64,000 nt of DNA from an uncultured Pelagibacteraceae bacterium (GTDB lineage: Bacteria > Pseudomonadota > Alphaproteobacteria > Pelagibacterales > Pelagibacteraceae): contig CACIMN010000002.1 in the NCBI GenBank assembly GCA_902587755.1, forward strand, positions 1-64,000. Reading direction: 5' to 3'. Below are positions 23,953 to 34,105 of the stretch, one piece after another. A model generated the notes under the pieces. It was not told the origin of the DNA, did no database searches, and saw nothing but the letters and a program-made list of their open reading frames with translations. The position numbers and the translations under genes were made by a program. How positions within the stretch are numbered: the first letter of the stretch is position 1; the number at the start of each line of letters is the position of its first letter.

Positions 23953-25181
23953 TTTCTACTTTAGAAAAAGAAATTACTTTTAGATTTTTAAAAGCCAGAA
24001 AAAAAGATGGCTTTTTGAATGTTATATCTATTTTTTCTTTTATAGGAATAAGTCTTGGAGTTGCAGTTCTTATTATTGTGATGTCAGTAATGAATGGATT
24101 TAGGACTGAGCTGATTAATAAAATAGTCGGCTTTAATTCACACATAACTGTAAAAACTTATGGAAATCCAATTGATGAAAAAAAAATAAATAAAAAAAAT
24201 TTAAAATTAATTTCAGAAAATATTATTTTAAGCAACTCTGGTGAAGCTATTATACTTAAAAACGATACATCAAAAGGTATAGTATTACGAGGATATAAAA
24301 CAAATGACTTTCCAAGCTTAGAAATTGTCAAAAATGAAAATTTTAAAGGCAATAAAAATCAATTAAATAGAAACTATATTTCTATAGGCAATGAATTAAG
24401 TTTTTCTTTAGATCTAAAAATAGGTGATGAATTAACTTTACTTTCACCATCAGGAGTAGAAACAATTATTGGTAGTATGCCAAAACAAAAAACCTTTTTG
24501 GTAGCATCAATTTACAATAGTGGTTTGGCTGAGTTTGATAATAATATCGCATTTATTAACTTAAGTACTCTTGAGGATTTTTTTGACTATAAGTCAGAGG
24601 ATAGAAATTTAGAAATTTATTTAAAAAACCCAAATAAAATTGAGCAGCAAAAATTTATTGTCCAAGAAATTTTTGATGAAGAATTTGTTGTTAGTTGGGC
24701 TGATATGAATAGTTCATTATTTTCTGCCTTAAAAGTAGAAAGAAATGTAATGTTTATTATCTTATCTTTAATAATTATTGTTGCAGCCTTTAATATAATT
24801 TCTGGGTTAACAATCTTAGTTAAAAACAAAACAAGAGATATCGCAATTTTAAAGTCAATTGGTGTGTTAAATAAATCAATTGTAAAAATATTTTTTTTAG
24901 TAGGTGTAATAATAGGAACATCAGCTACTATTTTTGGAATTTTTTTAGGTGTAACGTTTTCTCTTTATATAGAGAATTTTAGACAATTTCTTAGCTCAAC
25001 ATTTAATATAAGTTTATTTCCAGAAGAAATTTATTTTTTAAGCAAGATGCCCTCAGAAATAGATCCAACATCAATTTTTTTAATATCAATTTGTTCAATA
25101 ATTATAACAATAATAGTTTCAATTTTTCCTGCCTTTAAAGCAGCGAAACTGGACCCAATTAAATCTTTAAAATATGAATAA
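23949..25181 (+). CDS. lolC: Lipoprotein-releasing ABC transporter permease (LolC/E family)
   Basis: 410 aa; FISIxxxFSFIGISLGVAVLIIVMSVMNGFR, C-terminal FtsX-like region; TTG start overlapping the proS TGA. Confidence 0.9.
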   Translation: MISTLEKEITFRFLKARKKDGFLNVISIFSFIGISLGVAVLIIVMSVMNGFRTELINKIVGFNSHITVKTYGNPIDEKKINKKNLKLISENIILSNSGEAIILKNDTSKGIVLRGYKTNDFPSLEIVKNENFKGNKNQLNRNYISIGNELSFSLDLKIGDELTLLSPSGVETIIGSMPKQKTFLVASIYNSGLAEFDNNIAFINLSTLEDFFDYKSEDRNLEIYLKNPNKIEQQKFIVQEIFDEEFVVSWADMNSSLFSALKVERNVMFIILSLIIIVAAFNIISGLTILVKNKTRDIAILKSIGVLNKSIVKIFFLVGVIIGTSATIFGIFLGVTFSLYIENFRQFLSSTFNISLFPEEIYFLSKMPSEIDPTSIFLISICSIIITIIVSIFPAFKAAKLDPIKSLKYE

Positions 25182-25872
25182 TTTTCTTGAATTAAAAAAA
25201 ATATTTAAAACCTTTAAAACCGAAAAAACAATTAAAGTATTAAAACACCTTTCTCAAAAATTTGATAAAGGTAAAAGTTATTCCATAATGGGACCCTCTG
25301 GTTCAGGTAAATCAACTCTATTAAATTTAATTTCTTTGATCGACAGACCATCATCTGGGTCAATCCATTTTGATAAAATTCCTGTAAATTTTAATGAATC
25401 TGAAAAAAATGATGTCTATAGATCCAAAAAAATAGGAATTGTTTATCAACAAAATAATCTTCTCCCAGATTTTACCGCTTTAGAAAATATCTATTTGGCC
25501 TCACTTGCAATTAATGACAATAAAGAATTAGCAATATCTAATGCAGAAAAATTACTCAAAAAAATTGGTCTTTCTAAGAGGGCAGATCACTTTCCATCTC
25601 AACTATCAGGTGGTGAGGCTCAAAGAGTTGCTATAGCAAGAGCAATTGTAAATAATCCTGAAATTATTTTAGCAGATGAGCCAACCGGAAGTTTGGATAT
25701 GGAAACTGCAAAAGAAGTTTTTGAACTTTTAAACAAACAAAAAAGGTCGGATAGACTTATTATATTTGCAACTCATAATAGATTTTTTGCTAATAAGGCA
25801 GATTGCCTATTGGAGATGATAGATGGTAGTATAAAATCATCTAATGCAAGAGTCAAATTCTCAAAATTTTAA
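25174..25872 (+). CDS. lolD: Lipoprotein-releasing ABC transporter ATP-binding protein
   Basis: 232 aa; GPSGSGKSTLL, QLSGGEAQRVAIARA, ILADEPTGSLD. Confidence 0.94.
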   Translation: MNNFLELKKIFKTFKTEKTIKVLKHLSQKFDKGKSYSIMGPSGSGKSTLLNLISLIDRPSSGSIHFDKIPVNFNESEKNDVYRSKKIGIVYQQNNLLPDFTALENIYLASLAINDNKELAISNAEKLLKKIGLSKRADHFPSQLSGGEAQRVAIARAIVNNPEIILADEPTGSLDMETAKEVFELLNKQKRSDRLIIFATHNRFFANKADCLLEMIDGSIKSSNARVKFSKF

Positions 25873-28800
25873 TCATCTCAAAATTCATACTCAATTTTCT
25901 ATTTGTGAAGGAGCAGCTAGAATTGATGATTTACAAGAATATTCTAAGAAAAATAAAATAAAATCGCTTGGTTTGTGTGACACTTCAAATTTATGTGGTG
26001 CACTTGAATTTGCTGAAAAGATCTCAAAGTCTGGAACTCAACCAATAATTGGAACACAAATTAATTTTAAAATCGGAGAAACAACAGGTTTAATCCCTTT
26101 GTTTGCTTTAAATGAAGCTGGATATAAAAATATAATAGAACTTTCATCTTTATCGTATTTGGAAAACGATGAATTGTCAGATCCACATGTAGATTTTGAA
26201 TTATTATTAAGCAATTCTAAAGGTGTAGCTGTATTTTCAGGAACTGTTTTTGGTTTATTTGGTAAATTATTTGACAAAGGAAAGTTTAGTGAAATTGATG
26301 AGCTTTATAATAAAATTAAAAATACCTTTAATGACAGATTTTACTTAGAGATTCAAAGACATAATGATCAAAATGAAATTGGATTTGAAAAATTTAATTT
26401 AAAAAAATCTTTAGACTTGGAAATACCTATTATTGCAACTAATGAAGTTTTTTATTTAGATAAAGAAATGCATGAAGCCCATGATGCCTTAATTTGTATA
26501 CGTAACAAAACGTATGTAAATGAAAAAAATAGGCTAAAATATACCGACCAACATTATTTAAAAACTAATTCAGAGATGTCTGAATTATTTGCTGACCTAC
26601 CTGAAGCTTTAGAAAACAATTATAATTTTCCATTAAGATGCAGTTATAGGCCATTATTTTCTAACCCTATTTTACCTAATATTAGTAGTGTTAAAGAAGT
26701 AAGCGCAGATGAAATTTTAAAAAAAGATTCAATAGAAGGATTAAAAGATAAATTCAATAAAATTTTTAATTTAAGCGATAATGATTTAGAAAATAACAAT
26801 TCTTATAAAGAATATAAGAACAGGCTGAATCATGAACTTTCTATTATTATAGAAATGAAATATTCTAGTTATTTTCTCATAGTTGCTGACTACATAAAAT
26901 GGGCTAAAAATAATGATATTCCCGTAGGTCCTGGAAGAGGTTCAGGCGCAGGTTCATTAGTAGCTTGGTGTTTATCTATTACAGATGTTGATCCAATTAA
27001 ATTTAATCTTATTTTTGAAAGATTTTTAAATCCAGATAGAATTTCAATGCCAGATTTTGATATAGACTTTTGTGAGGATAAAAGAGATCAAGTTTTTGAA
27101 TATCTAACAACAAAATACAAAGATAGCGTAGCTCATATTATAACATTTGGTAAATTAAAAGCCCGAATGGTAATTAGAGACGTTGGCCGAGTTTTGGGTT
27201 TAGCTTATGGATTTGTTGATAGCATATCAAAAATGATACCTTTTGATCCATCTAGACCACAAAATTTAACTCAGTGCATTGCTGGCGAACCACGATTACA
27301 AAAACTTATTAATGATGATCCAAGAGTAAAGAAACTTACTGATTTATCTTTAAAATTAGAAGGACTTAACAGAAACGTTGCTACTCACGCCGCTGGAGTA
27401 GTAATAGCAGATAAAAAACTTACTGAAGTTGTTCCTTTGTATAAAGATGTTTCTGCAGATCTATTATTACCATCCACACAATTTGATATGTACTCTGCAG
27501 AAAATGCAGGTTTAGTAAAATTCGATTTTTTGGGCTTAAAAACACTTACTGTAATTAACAATACACAAAAACTTGTAAGAAAAAAAATTAAAGATTTTGA
27601 TATAGAAAAAATTAATTATGAAGATCAAAAAGTATTTGATCTAATGTCAACAGGTAAAACGGTTGGCTTATTCCAAATTGAAAGTGCAGGTATGAGAGAA
27701 GCTTTAACCCAAATGAAACCAAATCATATTGAAGATATTATTGCATTAGTTGCTTTATACAGACCGGGACCGATGAGCAATATTCCAACATACAATGACT
27801 GTAAACATGGAAAGCAAAAACCTGATTATTTGCACCCACTTCTAGAAGATATTCTAAAACCAACTTATGGCGTAATTATTTATCAAGAACAAGTAATGCA
27901 GATTGCACAAAAATTGTCCGGATTTACAGCAGGACAAGCTGATCTTTTGAGAAGAGCAATGGGTAAAAAGAAAAGAGCAGAACTTGAAAAACAGAAACAG
28001 GGATTTATTGCTGGTGCTGTTAAAAATGGAATAGCAAAAGATATTGCTGCTGGCATTTTTTTAAAAATAGAACCTTTTGCAGAGTATGGATTTAATAAAA
28101 GTCATGCAGCTGCGTATGCAATTATTTCTTACCAAACTGCATTTTTAAAAACATATTATCCAAAAGAGTTCATTGCTGCTTCAATGACTATGGATTTATC
28201 TAATCAAAATAAATTGAGTGAGTTTTATGAAGAATTAAAAAGATTAAATATCGAAGTTGTTCGTCCTGATATAAATAAATGTTTTGCTGATTTTAGAACA
28301 ATCGATGATAAATTTTATTACGCTTTAGGTGGTATTAAAGCTGTAGGTTTTGAAGCAATATCAAATATTGTGGAGGAAAGAATTTTAAATGGAAATTTTG
28401 AATCAATTAATGATTTTATAAATAGAGTAAATCCAAAAGATATAAATAAACTTCAATTAGAAGGCTTAGTTAAAGCAGGTGCTTTTGATAAATTAAATGC
28501 AAATAGACAAGCTTTGTATAACTCTATACCAGCAATGATTGCTAAAAATAAAAATATATTTGATAATAAATCTGCTAATCAGATTGATTTATTTTCAGAA
28601 GATGAAAGTACCCAGGATGATATTATAATTAAAGTTGAAGATTGGAAATTTGAAGAAAGATTGTCTAAAGAATTTGAAGCCGTAGGTTTCTTTATTTCAG
28701 ATCATCCTTTAAATCAATTTACAGAAATTTTTAATGACTATAAAATAACAGATTATTCAAGTTTCGTTTCAAAAGAAGAATTAAAAGATTCAAACATAGC

Positions 28801-29260
28801 TGCAACATTATTAAAGGTTCAAGAGAGAAAAACTGCAAAAGGAAATTCTTATGCTGTATTAAAATTAACTGATTTATCAAGTGTATTTGAACTTTTTATT
28901 TTCTCAGATGTTTTAGAGTTAAATAGAGAAATTTTGAAAGAGGGTAGCTCTCTTATTTTAACGTTATTTAAAAATATTTCTAATGATGAAAATCGACTAA
29001 CTAGAATTAATGTTCGAAAAATTGCCTCACTTAAAGAATTATTTAAAAGCCCTATAAATGAGGTTTTATTTGATATTAAATCTAAAAAACAAATTGAGGA
29101 AATTTCTGCAATTTTGAAAGATGAGGGCAAAACAATTATAAATATCAACTTAGTTGATGGAGATAATACGCTTAAGTTTAAATTAAAAAATGCGCGTAAA
29201 TTGGACAGAAAATCCTTAAATTTATTGAGAAATAAAGATATTCAAGCAATAATTTACTAA
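25844..29260 (+). CDS. dnaE: DNA polymerase III alpha subunit
   Basis: 1138 aa; PHP domain start HLKIHTQFSICEGA, GPGRGSGAGSLVAW, PDFDIDFCEDKRD, YGVIIYQEQVMQIAQ. Confidence 0.98.
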   Translation: MQESNSQNFNHLKIHTQFSICEGAARIDDLQEYSKKNKIKSLGLCDTSNLCGALEFAEKISKSGTQPIIGTQINFKIGETTGLIPLFALNEAGYKNIIELSSLSYLENDELSDPHVDFELLLSNSKGVAVFSGTVFGLFGKLFDKGKFSEIDELYNKIKNTFNDRFYLEIQRHNDQNEIGFEKFNLKKSLDLEIPIIATNEVFYLDKEMHEAHDALICIRNKTYVNEKNRLKYTDQHYLKTNSEMSELFADLPEALENNYNFPLRCSYRPLFSNPILPNISSVKEVSADEILKKDSIEGLKDKFNKIFNLSDNDLENNNSYKEYKNRLNHELSIIIEMKYSSYFLIVADYIKWAKNNDIPVGPGRGSGAGSLVAWCLSITDVDPIKFNLIFERFLNPDRISMPDFDIDFCEDKRDQVFEYLTTKYKDSVAHIITFGKLKARMVIRDVGRVLGLAYGFVDSISKMIPFDPSRPQNLTQCIAGEPRLQKLINDDPRVKKLTDLSLKLEGLNRNVATHAAGVVIADKKLTEVVPLYKDVSADLLLPSTQFDMYSAENAGLVKFDFLGLKTLTVINNTQKLVRKKIKDFDIEKINYEDQKVFDLMSTGKTVGLFQIESAGMREALTQMKPNHIEDIIALVALYRPGPMSNIPTYNDCKHGKQKPDYLHPLLEDILKPTYGVIIYQEQVMQIAQKLSGFTAGQADLLRRAMGKKKRAELEKQKQGFIAGAVKNGIAKDIAAGIFLKIEPFAEYGFNKSHAAAYAIISYQTAFLKTYYPKEFIAASMTMDLSNQNKLSEFYEELKRLNIEVVRPDINKCFADFRTIDDKFYYALGGIKAVGFEAISNIVEERILNGNFESINDFINRVNPKDINKLQLEGLVKAGAFDKLNANRQALYNSIPAMIAKNKNIFDNKSANQIDLFSEDESTQDDIIIKVEDWKFEERLSKEFEAVGFFISDHPLNQFTEIFNDYKITDYSSFVSKEELKDSNIAATLLKVQERKTAKGNSYAVLKLTDLSSVFELFIFSDVLELNREILKEGSSLILTLFKNISNDENRLTRINVRKIASLKELFKSPINEVLFDIKSKKQIEEISAILKDEGKTIININLVDGDNTLKFKLKNARKLDRKSLNLLRNKDIQAIIY

Positions 29261-29278
29261 ATAATCACTTGTTAAATA

Positions 29279-29307
29279 TTGTAAATATTTGTAAATACTC
29301 CATAAAT
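29279..29307 (+). promoter_or_regulatory. Putative sigma70 promoter for rpsB-tsf operon
   Basis: TTGTAA (29279-29284), 17-nt spacer, ATAAAT (29302-29307). Confidence 0.4.
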
Positions 29308-29313
29308 TAAATT

Positions 29314-29390
29314 AACACGCACACAGTATTTGGTTTTATACCTCCGGTCCTTAATTGGAAATTACTGTGGTGGCTTAACCGGGAAAAAAT
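29314..29390 (+). ncRNA. rpsB (S2) mRNA leader, predicted H-type pseudoknot
   Basis: CACAGTA 29322-29328 pairs with TACTGTG 29363-29369; CCGGT 29344-29348 (inside that loop) pairs with ACCGG 29378-29382 just upstream of ATG 29391. The 5' boundary at 29314 is inferred from the putative promoter. Confidence 0.7.
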
Positions 29391-30200
29391 ATGAAAATAC
29401 CTAACGTTACAATACAACAATTATTAGAAGCAGGCGTTCATCTTGGACATAAAACATTAAGATGGAATCCAAAAATGAAAAAATATATTTTTGGAAAAAG
29501 AGATTCAATACATATTATTGATCTAACTCAAACACTTGAATTAACCAAAGTAGCCTTAGAGAAAGTTTACAACACTATATCAAATAATGGAAAAATATTA
29601 TTTGTATCAACAAAAAAACAGGCATCAGAAGCTATAGCAGAAGTAGCTAAAGAAACTGATCAATATTTTGTAAATTATAGATGGCTAGGCGGCATGCTTA
29701 CTAACTGGGGAACAATTTCCAATTCAATTAAAAAACTTAAAAAGTTAGAAATTGATTTAGCAGCAGAAAATAGAGGTTTTACAAAAAAAGAACTTTTAAA
29801 AATGAGTGTTCAAAAGGACAAGCTTCAAAGATCTTTAGGTGGAATTGCAGAAATGAAAAAAATTCCAGACTTAGTATTTGTTATTGATACAAATTATGAG
29901 TCTTTAGCGATAGCAGAGTCTTCAAAATTAGGAATACCAATTATTGCAATTTTAGATAGCAATTCCAATCCAGATAATATTGATTTTCCTATTCCAGGTA
30001 ACGATGATGCAAGAAGAGCTATTGATCTTTATTGCAATTTAATAAAAGAAACAATTAATAGTGCTAAAAGTTCAACACCAAAAGTTGATACAAAAAATGA
30101 TGAAGATAAAGGTAAAGCTAAAGCAAAGACTTTGCAGGAATTGGATAGAGAAAAATTAGAAAAAAAATTTTCAAAAGAAGATAAGGGGAAATTAAATTAA
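29391..30200 (+). CDS. rpsB: 30S ribosomal protein S2
   Basis: 269 aa; [68 protein letters not shown]. Confidence 0.98.
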   Translation: MKIPNVTIQQLLEAGVHLGHKTLRWNPKMKKYIFGKRDSIHIIDLTQTLELTKVALEKVYNTISNNGKILFVSTKKQASEAIAEVAKETDQYFVNYRWLGGMLTNWGTISNSIKKLKKLEIDLAAENRGFTKKELLKMSVQKDKLQRSLGGIAEMKKIPDLVFVIDTNYESLAIAESSKLGIPIIAILDSNSNPDNIDFPIPGNDDARRAIDLYCNLIKETINSAKSSTPKVDTKNDEDKGKAKAKTLQELDREKLEKKFSKEDKGKLN

Positions 30201-31051
30201 TGAGTGACATAGAAAAAGTTAAAAAACTTAGAGAATCAACTGGAGCTGGTTTCAAAGATTGTAACCTGGCAATTAAAGAGACAAAGGGAGACTTAGAAAA
30301 GGCAATTGAAATTTTAAGAATTAAGGGAATTTCAAAAGCTTCAAAAAAGATGTCTAGAGATGCGAAAGAGGGAGTTGTTGTAGTAAGTGGAGATGATACA
30401 AAAACTTCTGTAATCGAAGTAAATTGTGAAACAGATTTTGTTGCTAAAAATGAAGATTTTATTTCTTTTGTAAAGGAGCTAAGTGAATTAAATAACGAAA
30501 ATAATTCAAACATTGAAATATTAAAAGCAGCAATAATGAAAAATGGCCAAACGGTTGATGATAATTTAGTTGCTTTGATTGCGAAAATTGGTGAAAAAAT
30601 CACAATTGGAAAGGCTAAAACCATTCAAAATTTTGATGGTATAAATAACCATTATCTTCATACAGTAGTAAAAGACAACGTTGCAAAATTAGCTGTTATG
30701 GTTTCATTAGATACTAAAGATGACTCAGAGAATGTTAAAACATTTAGTAAACAATTATCTATGCATATAGCTGCATCAAATCCACTAGCTTTAGAGTCAA
30801 GTTCTATAGATCAAGCAATAATAGATAAAGAACAAGAATTAGTTACTGAAGAATTAAAAAATTTAGGAAAACCAGAAGATATTGCAAAAAAAATTAGCTT
30901 AGGTAAAATGAACAAGTTCAAAGAGGAAAATGCTCTTTTAACACAAGCATGGGTAATGGAACCAAAGAAAAAAGTTCAAGATGTGTTAAAGGAATTATCA
31001 ATTACTGACTTAAAAATAAAAGAGTTTTACAGAATCAAGATTGGAGAATAA
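30200..31051 (+). CDS. tsf: Elongation factor Ts
   Basis: 283 aa; [31 protein letters not shown]. Confidence 0.98.
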   Translation: MSDIEKVKKLRESTGAGFKDCNLAIKETKGDLEKAIEILRIKGISKASKKMSRDAKEGVVVVSGDDTKTSVIEVNCETDFVAKNEDFISFVKELSELNNENNSNIEILKAAIMKNGQTVDDNLVALIAKIGEKITIGKAKTIQNFDGINNHYLHTVVKDNVAKLAVMVSLDTKDDSENVKTFSKQLSMHIAASNPLALESSSIDQAIIDKEQELVTEELKNLGKPEDIAKKISLGKMNKFKEENALLTQAWVMEPKKKVQDVLKELSITDLKIKEFYRIKIGE

Positions 31052-31603
31052 ATGTTTGATGAAAAATCATACAGCCTTAAAATGGATAAAACCATTGAGG
31101 TATTTGTAAAAGAACTATCCTCATTAAGAACAGGTCGAGCTAATGCATCAATGTTAGATCTCATAAAAGTAGATGTTTATGGTCAACAAATGCCAATAAA
31201 TCAAATTGGAAGCATAACAACACCAGAACCTAGAATGATTAATATTCAAGTTTGGGACTCCAACAATGTCTCATTGATAGATGCTGCAATTAAAAAATCA
31301 GATTTAGGTTTAAATCCTCAAATTGATGGTCAATTAATTAGATTGCCTGTGCCAGAACTTAATGAAGAGAGAAGAACAGAACTTAAAAAGTTAATTAAAT
31401 CTATTGGTGAAAAATGTAAAGTTTCAATTAGAAATGTGAGAAGAGAGGCCAATGAAGATCTTAAAAAACTACTTAAATTAAAAGAAATCGGTGAAGACCA
31501 AGAAAAAATATTTGAAAAAAAGGTGCAAACAATTACAGATGATCATATTAAATCTGTTGATGATAAGGTTTCATTTAAAGAAAAAGAAATAATGACAATA
31601 TGA
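31052..31603 (+). CDS. frr: Ribosome recycling factor
   Basis: 183 aa; LRTGRANASMLD, RRTELKKLIKSIGEKCKVSIRNVRREAN. Confidence 0.98.
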   Translation: MFDEKSYSLKMDKTIEVFVKELSSLRTGRANASMLDLIKVDVYGQQMPINQIGSITTPEPRMINIQVWDSNNVSLIDAAIKKSDLGLNPQIDGQLIRLPVPELNEERRTELKKLIKSIGEKCKVSIRNVRREANEDLKKLLKLKEIGEDQEKIFEKKVQTITDDHIKSVDDKVSFKEKEIMTI

Positions 31604-32274
31604 ACCCATTAAATCATGTAGCCATTATTATGGATGGTAATGGTAGATGGGGGTTAAAGCATAAAAATTCAAGAAATGCTGGACATAAGGCAGGCCTAAT
31701 AACTGTAGAAAACATTATAAGAGAGACAATAAAAAATAAAATTAGGTATTTAACATTATATGCATTTTCTACAGAAAATTGGAGAAGACCAAAAAAAGAA
31801 ATTAATTATTTGTTTAATTTATTAGAAAATTTTTTGATAAATAGAATTGAAGACTTAAATAATCAAAACATTAAATTAAAAATAATTGGAGATAAAAATT
31901 TTTCAAAAAAATTAAATAAGTTAATATTTTTTTCAGAAAAAAAAACGTCAAAAAATAATAAACTACAGATTAATTTAGCACTTAATTATGGTTCAAAGTT
32001 TGAGTTAATTAATTCATTCAAAAAGCTTTCTAAAAATAAAGAAAGAATAAATGAAATCAATTTTGAAAAATATTTACAAACAAAAAACATTCCAGACCCA
32101 GATTTATTGATTAGAACAGGTAATACCAAGAGATTAAGTAATTTTTTGTTATGGCAATTAGCATACTCTGAAATTTATTTTGAAAAAAAATTATGGCCAG
32201 ATTTTAAAATTAAAGATTACAATAGAATATTAAAAAGCTTTAAAAAAATAAAAAGAAATTTTGGAAGTATTTAA
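31600..32274 (+). CDS. uppS: Isoprenyl (undecaprenyl) diphosphate synthase
   Basis: 224 aa; HVAIIMDGNGRWGLK, LTLYAFSTENWRRP, PDLLIRTGNTKRLSNFLLWQLAYSEIYF. Confidence 0.97.
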   Translation: MNPLNHVAIIMDGNGRWGLKHKNSRNAGHKAGLITVENIIRETIKNKIRYLTLYAFSTENWRRPKKEINYLFNLLENFLINRIEDLNNQNIKLKIIGDKNFSKKLNKLIFFSEKKTSKNNKLQINLALNYGSKFELINSFKKLSKNKERINEINFEKYLQTKNIPDPDLLIRTGNTKRLSNFLLWQLAYSEIYFEKKLWPDFKIKDYNRILKSFKKIKRNFGSI

Positions 32275-32930
32275 TGAAAATTGAGATTAAAAAAAGAATA
32301 TTAAGTTCAATAATTTTAATACCTCTTAGTTTTTTTTTTATAATTAAAAATACATTTTTATTTAATTTTTTTTTATTTTTTTGTTTTTGCCTATCAATTT
32401 ACGAATGGCATAATATGAGTAATAAAAAAAAATATTATATTTTTGGTATTATATTTTTGTGCATTTCCTTTTATTTAACTTACAGTTTTAGAAATAATCC
32501 TAACGACATAAGTCTTTCTTTTTTTATTTTTGTCATAATTATATGTATAACAACAGACATTGGTGGCTATATCTTTGGTAAAATTTTTAAAGGACCAAAA
32601 ATCACAAAAATAAGTCCTAATAAAACTTACTCTGGAATGATAGGAAGTTATCTTTTTGCAATAATTTCATCATTTCTTTTGATAAATAATTCAAATTTAA
32701 TTGAGGGAAAAACATACGAGATTACAATTGAATTATTTTTTTTAGTCATAATAATATCAACTGCAAGTCAAATAGGGGATCTAATAGTGTCATTTTTTAA
32801 AAGATTATCAAAAATAAAAGATACAGGAAAATTAATTCCTGGACATGGTGGACTACTTGATAGAATTGATGGATTATTATTTGCAATGCCGATTGCGTAT
32901 GTAATCTTAAATTTAATTATTTTAAAATGA
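32274..32930 (+). CDS. cdsA: Phosphatidate cytidylyltransferase
   Basis: 218 aa; DIGGYIFGKIFKGPKITKISPNKTYSGMIGS, SQIGDLIVSFFKRLSKIKDTGKLIPGHGGLLDRIDG. Confidence 0.96.
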   Translation: MKIEIKKRILSSIILIPLSFFFIIKNTFLFNFFLFFCFCLSIYEWHNMSNKKKYYIFGIIFLCISFYLTYSFRNNPNDISLSFFIFVIIICITTDIGGYIFGKIFKGPKITKISPNKTYSGMIGSYLFAIISSFLLINNSNLIEGKTYEITIELFFLVIIISTASQIGDLIVSFFKRLSKIKDTGKLIPGHGGLLDRIDGLLFAMPIAYVILNLIILK

Positions 32931-34105
32931 AAAAAAAAATAGCTATATTAGGATCTACAGGATCTATCGGTAAAACATTACTTGATATTGTAAATCAAAA
33001 CAAAAATTTAATTGAGGTTTCACTCTTAACCGCACATAAAGATTATCAAACATTACTTAAACAGGCTAAAAAATATAGTGTTAAAAATCTAATTATCACA
33101 GATAAGGAAAGTTTTAATAAAATTAAAAAAAAAAAAATTAACAATAAAATTAAAATTTTTAATAATTTTGATTGTTTAAATAAAATATTAAATAAAAAAA
33201 TAGATTATTCTATGAGCTCCATAGTTGGTATTAATGGTTTAGAGCCAACACTAAAAATAATTAAATATTCAAAAGTAATTGCTATAGCAAATAAAGAGTC
33301 TATTATTTGTGGGTGGAGTTTAATTTTAAAAGAATTAAACAAAAATAAAACTAAATTTATACCAGTTGATTCTGAGCATTTTTCATTATGGTATGGACTA
33401 AAAAATATTAATTTAAATAATATTGAAAAAGTATATCTGACTGCATCTGGTGGTCCATTTCATAAAACACCTCTTAACAATTTTAAAAAAATAACAATCA
33501 AAAAAGCTTTAAATCATCCAAATTGGAAAATGGGTAAAAAAATTTCGGTTGATTCTGCAACTTTGATAAACAAGATGTTTGAGGTAATTGAGGCAAAGAA
33601 TATTTTTAATATTCCTTACAATAAGATTAAAATTTTAATACATCCTAAGTCATATGTACATGCAATCATTAAAACCAATGATGGATTAATAAAAATTATT
33701 GCTCATGATACTACAATGAAAATTCCAATATATAATACGTTAATTTTTAATAATAAAAAAAAAATTATCACTAAAAAAATTAATATAAGCAAGTTAAATA
33801 ATTTAAGTTTTGAGAATGTTAATTCCAAAAGGTATCCCATAATAAATTTATTGAAATTAATTCCAAACAATCATTCTTTATACGAAACTATAATTGTATC
33901 TGCAAACGATGTTCTTGTTGATCTTTTTTTAAAAAAACAAATAAATTTTAATGAAATTGGTACCAATTTTTTTAAAGTAATTAATCAAAAAGAATTTATT
34001 AAGTATAAAAAAATACGACCAAAAAACGTTAAAGAAATAGTACATTTAAATAATTATGTTCGTTTAAAAATATTAGAAAAAGTGTATAAATCTGATTATG
34101 ATTAA
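32927..34105 (+). CDS. dxr: 1-deoxy-D-xylulose 5-phosphate reductoisomerase
   Basis: 392 aa; ILGSTGSIGKTLLDIV, ANKESIICGW, PVDSEHFSLW, TASGGPF. Confidence 0.97.
   Translation: MKKKIAILGSTGSIGKTLLDIVNQNKNLIEVSLLTAHKDYQTLLKQAKKYSVKNLIITDKESFNKIKKKKINNKIKIFNNFDCLNKILNKKIDYSMSSIVGINGLEPTLKIIKYSKVIAIANKESIICGWSLILKELNKNKTKFIPVDSEHFSLWYGLKNINLNNIEKVYLTASGGPFHKTPLNNFKKITIKKALNHPNWKMGKKISVDSATLINKMFEVIEAKNIFNIPYNKIKILIHPKSYVHAIIKTNDGLIKIIAHDTTMKIPIYNTLIFNNKKKIITKKINISKLNNLSFENVNSKRYPIINLLKLIPNNHSLYETIIVSANDVLVDLFLKKQINFNEIGTNFFKVINQKEFIKYKKIRPKNVKEIVHLNNYVRLKILEKVYKSDYD

Noticed and set aside
30118-30624. 168-aa ORF antisense to rpsB/tsf
   Set aside because: Complement of two conserved translation genes; low-complexity hydrophobic translation, no recognisable domain.
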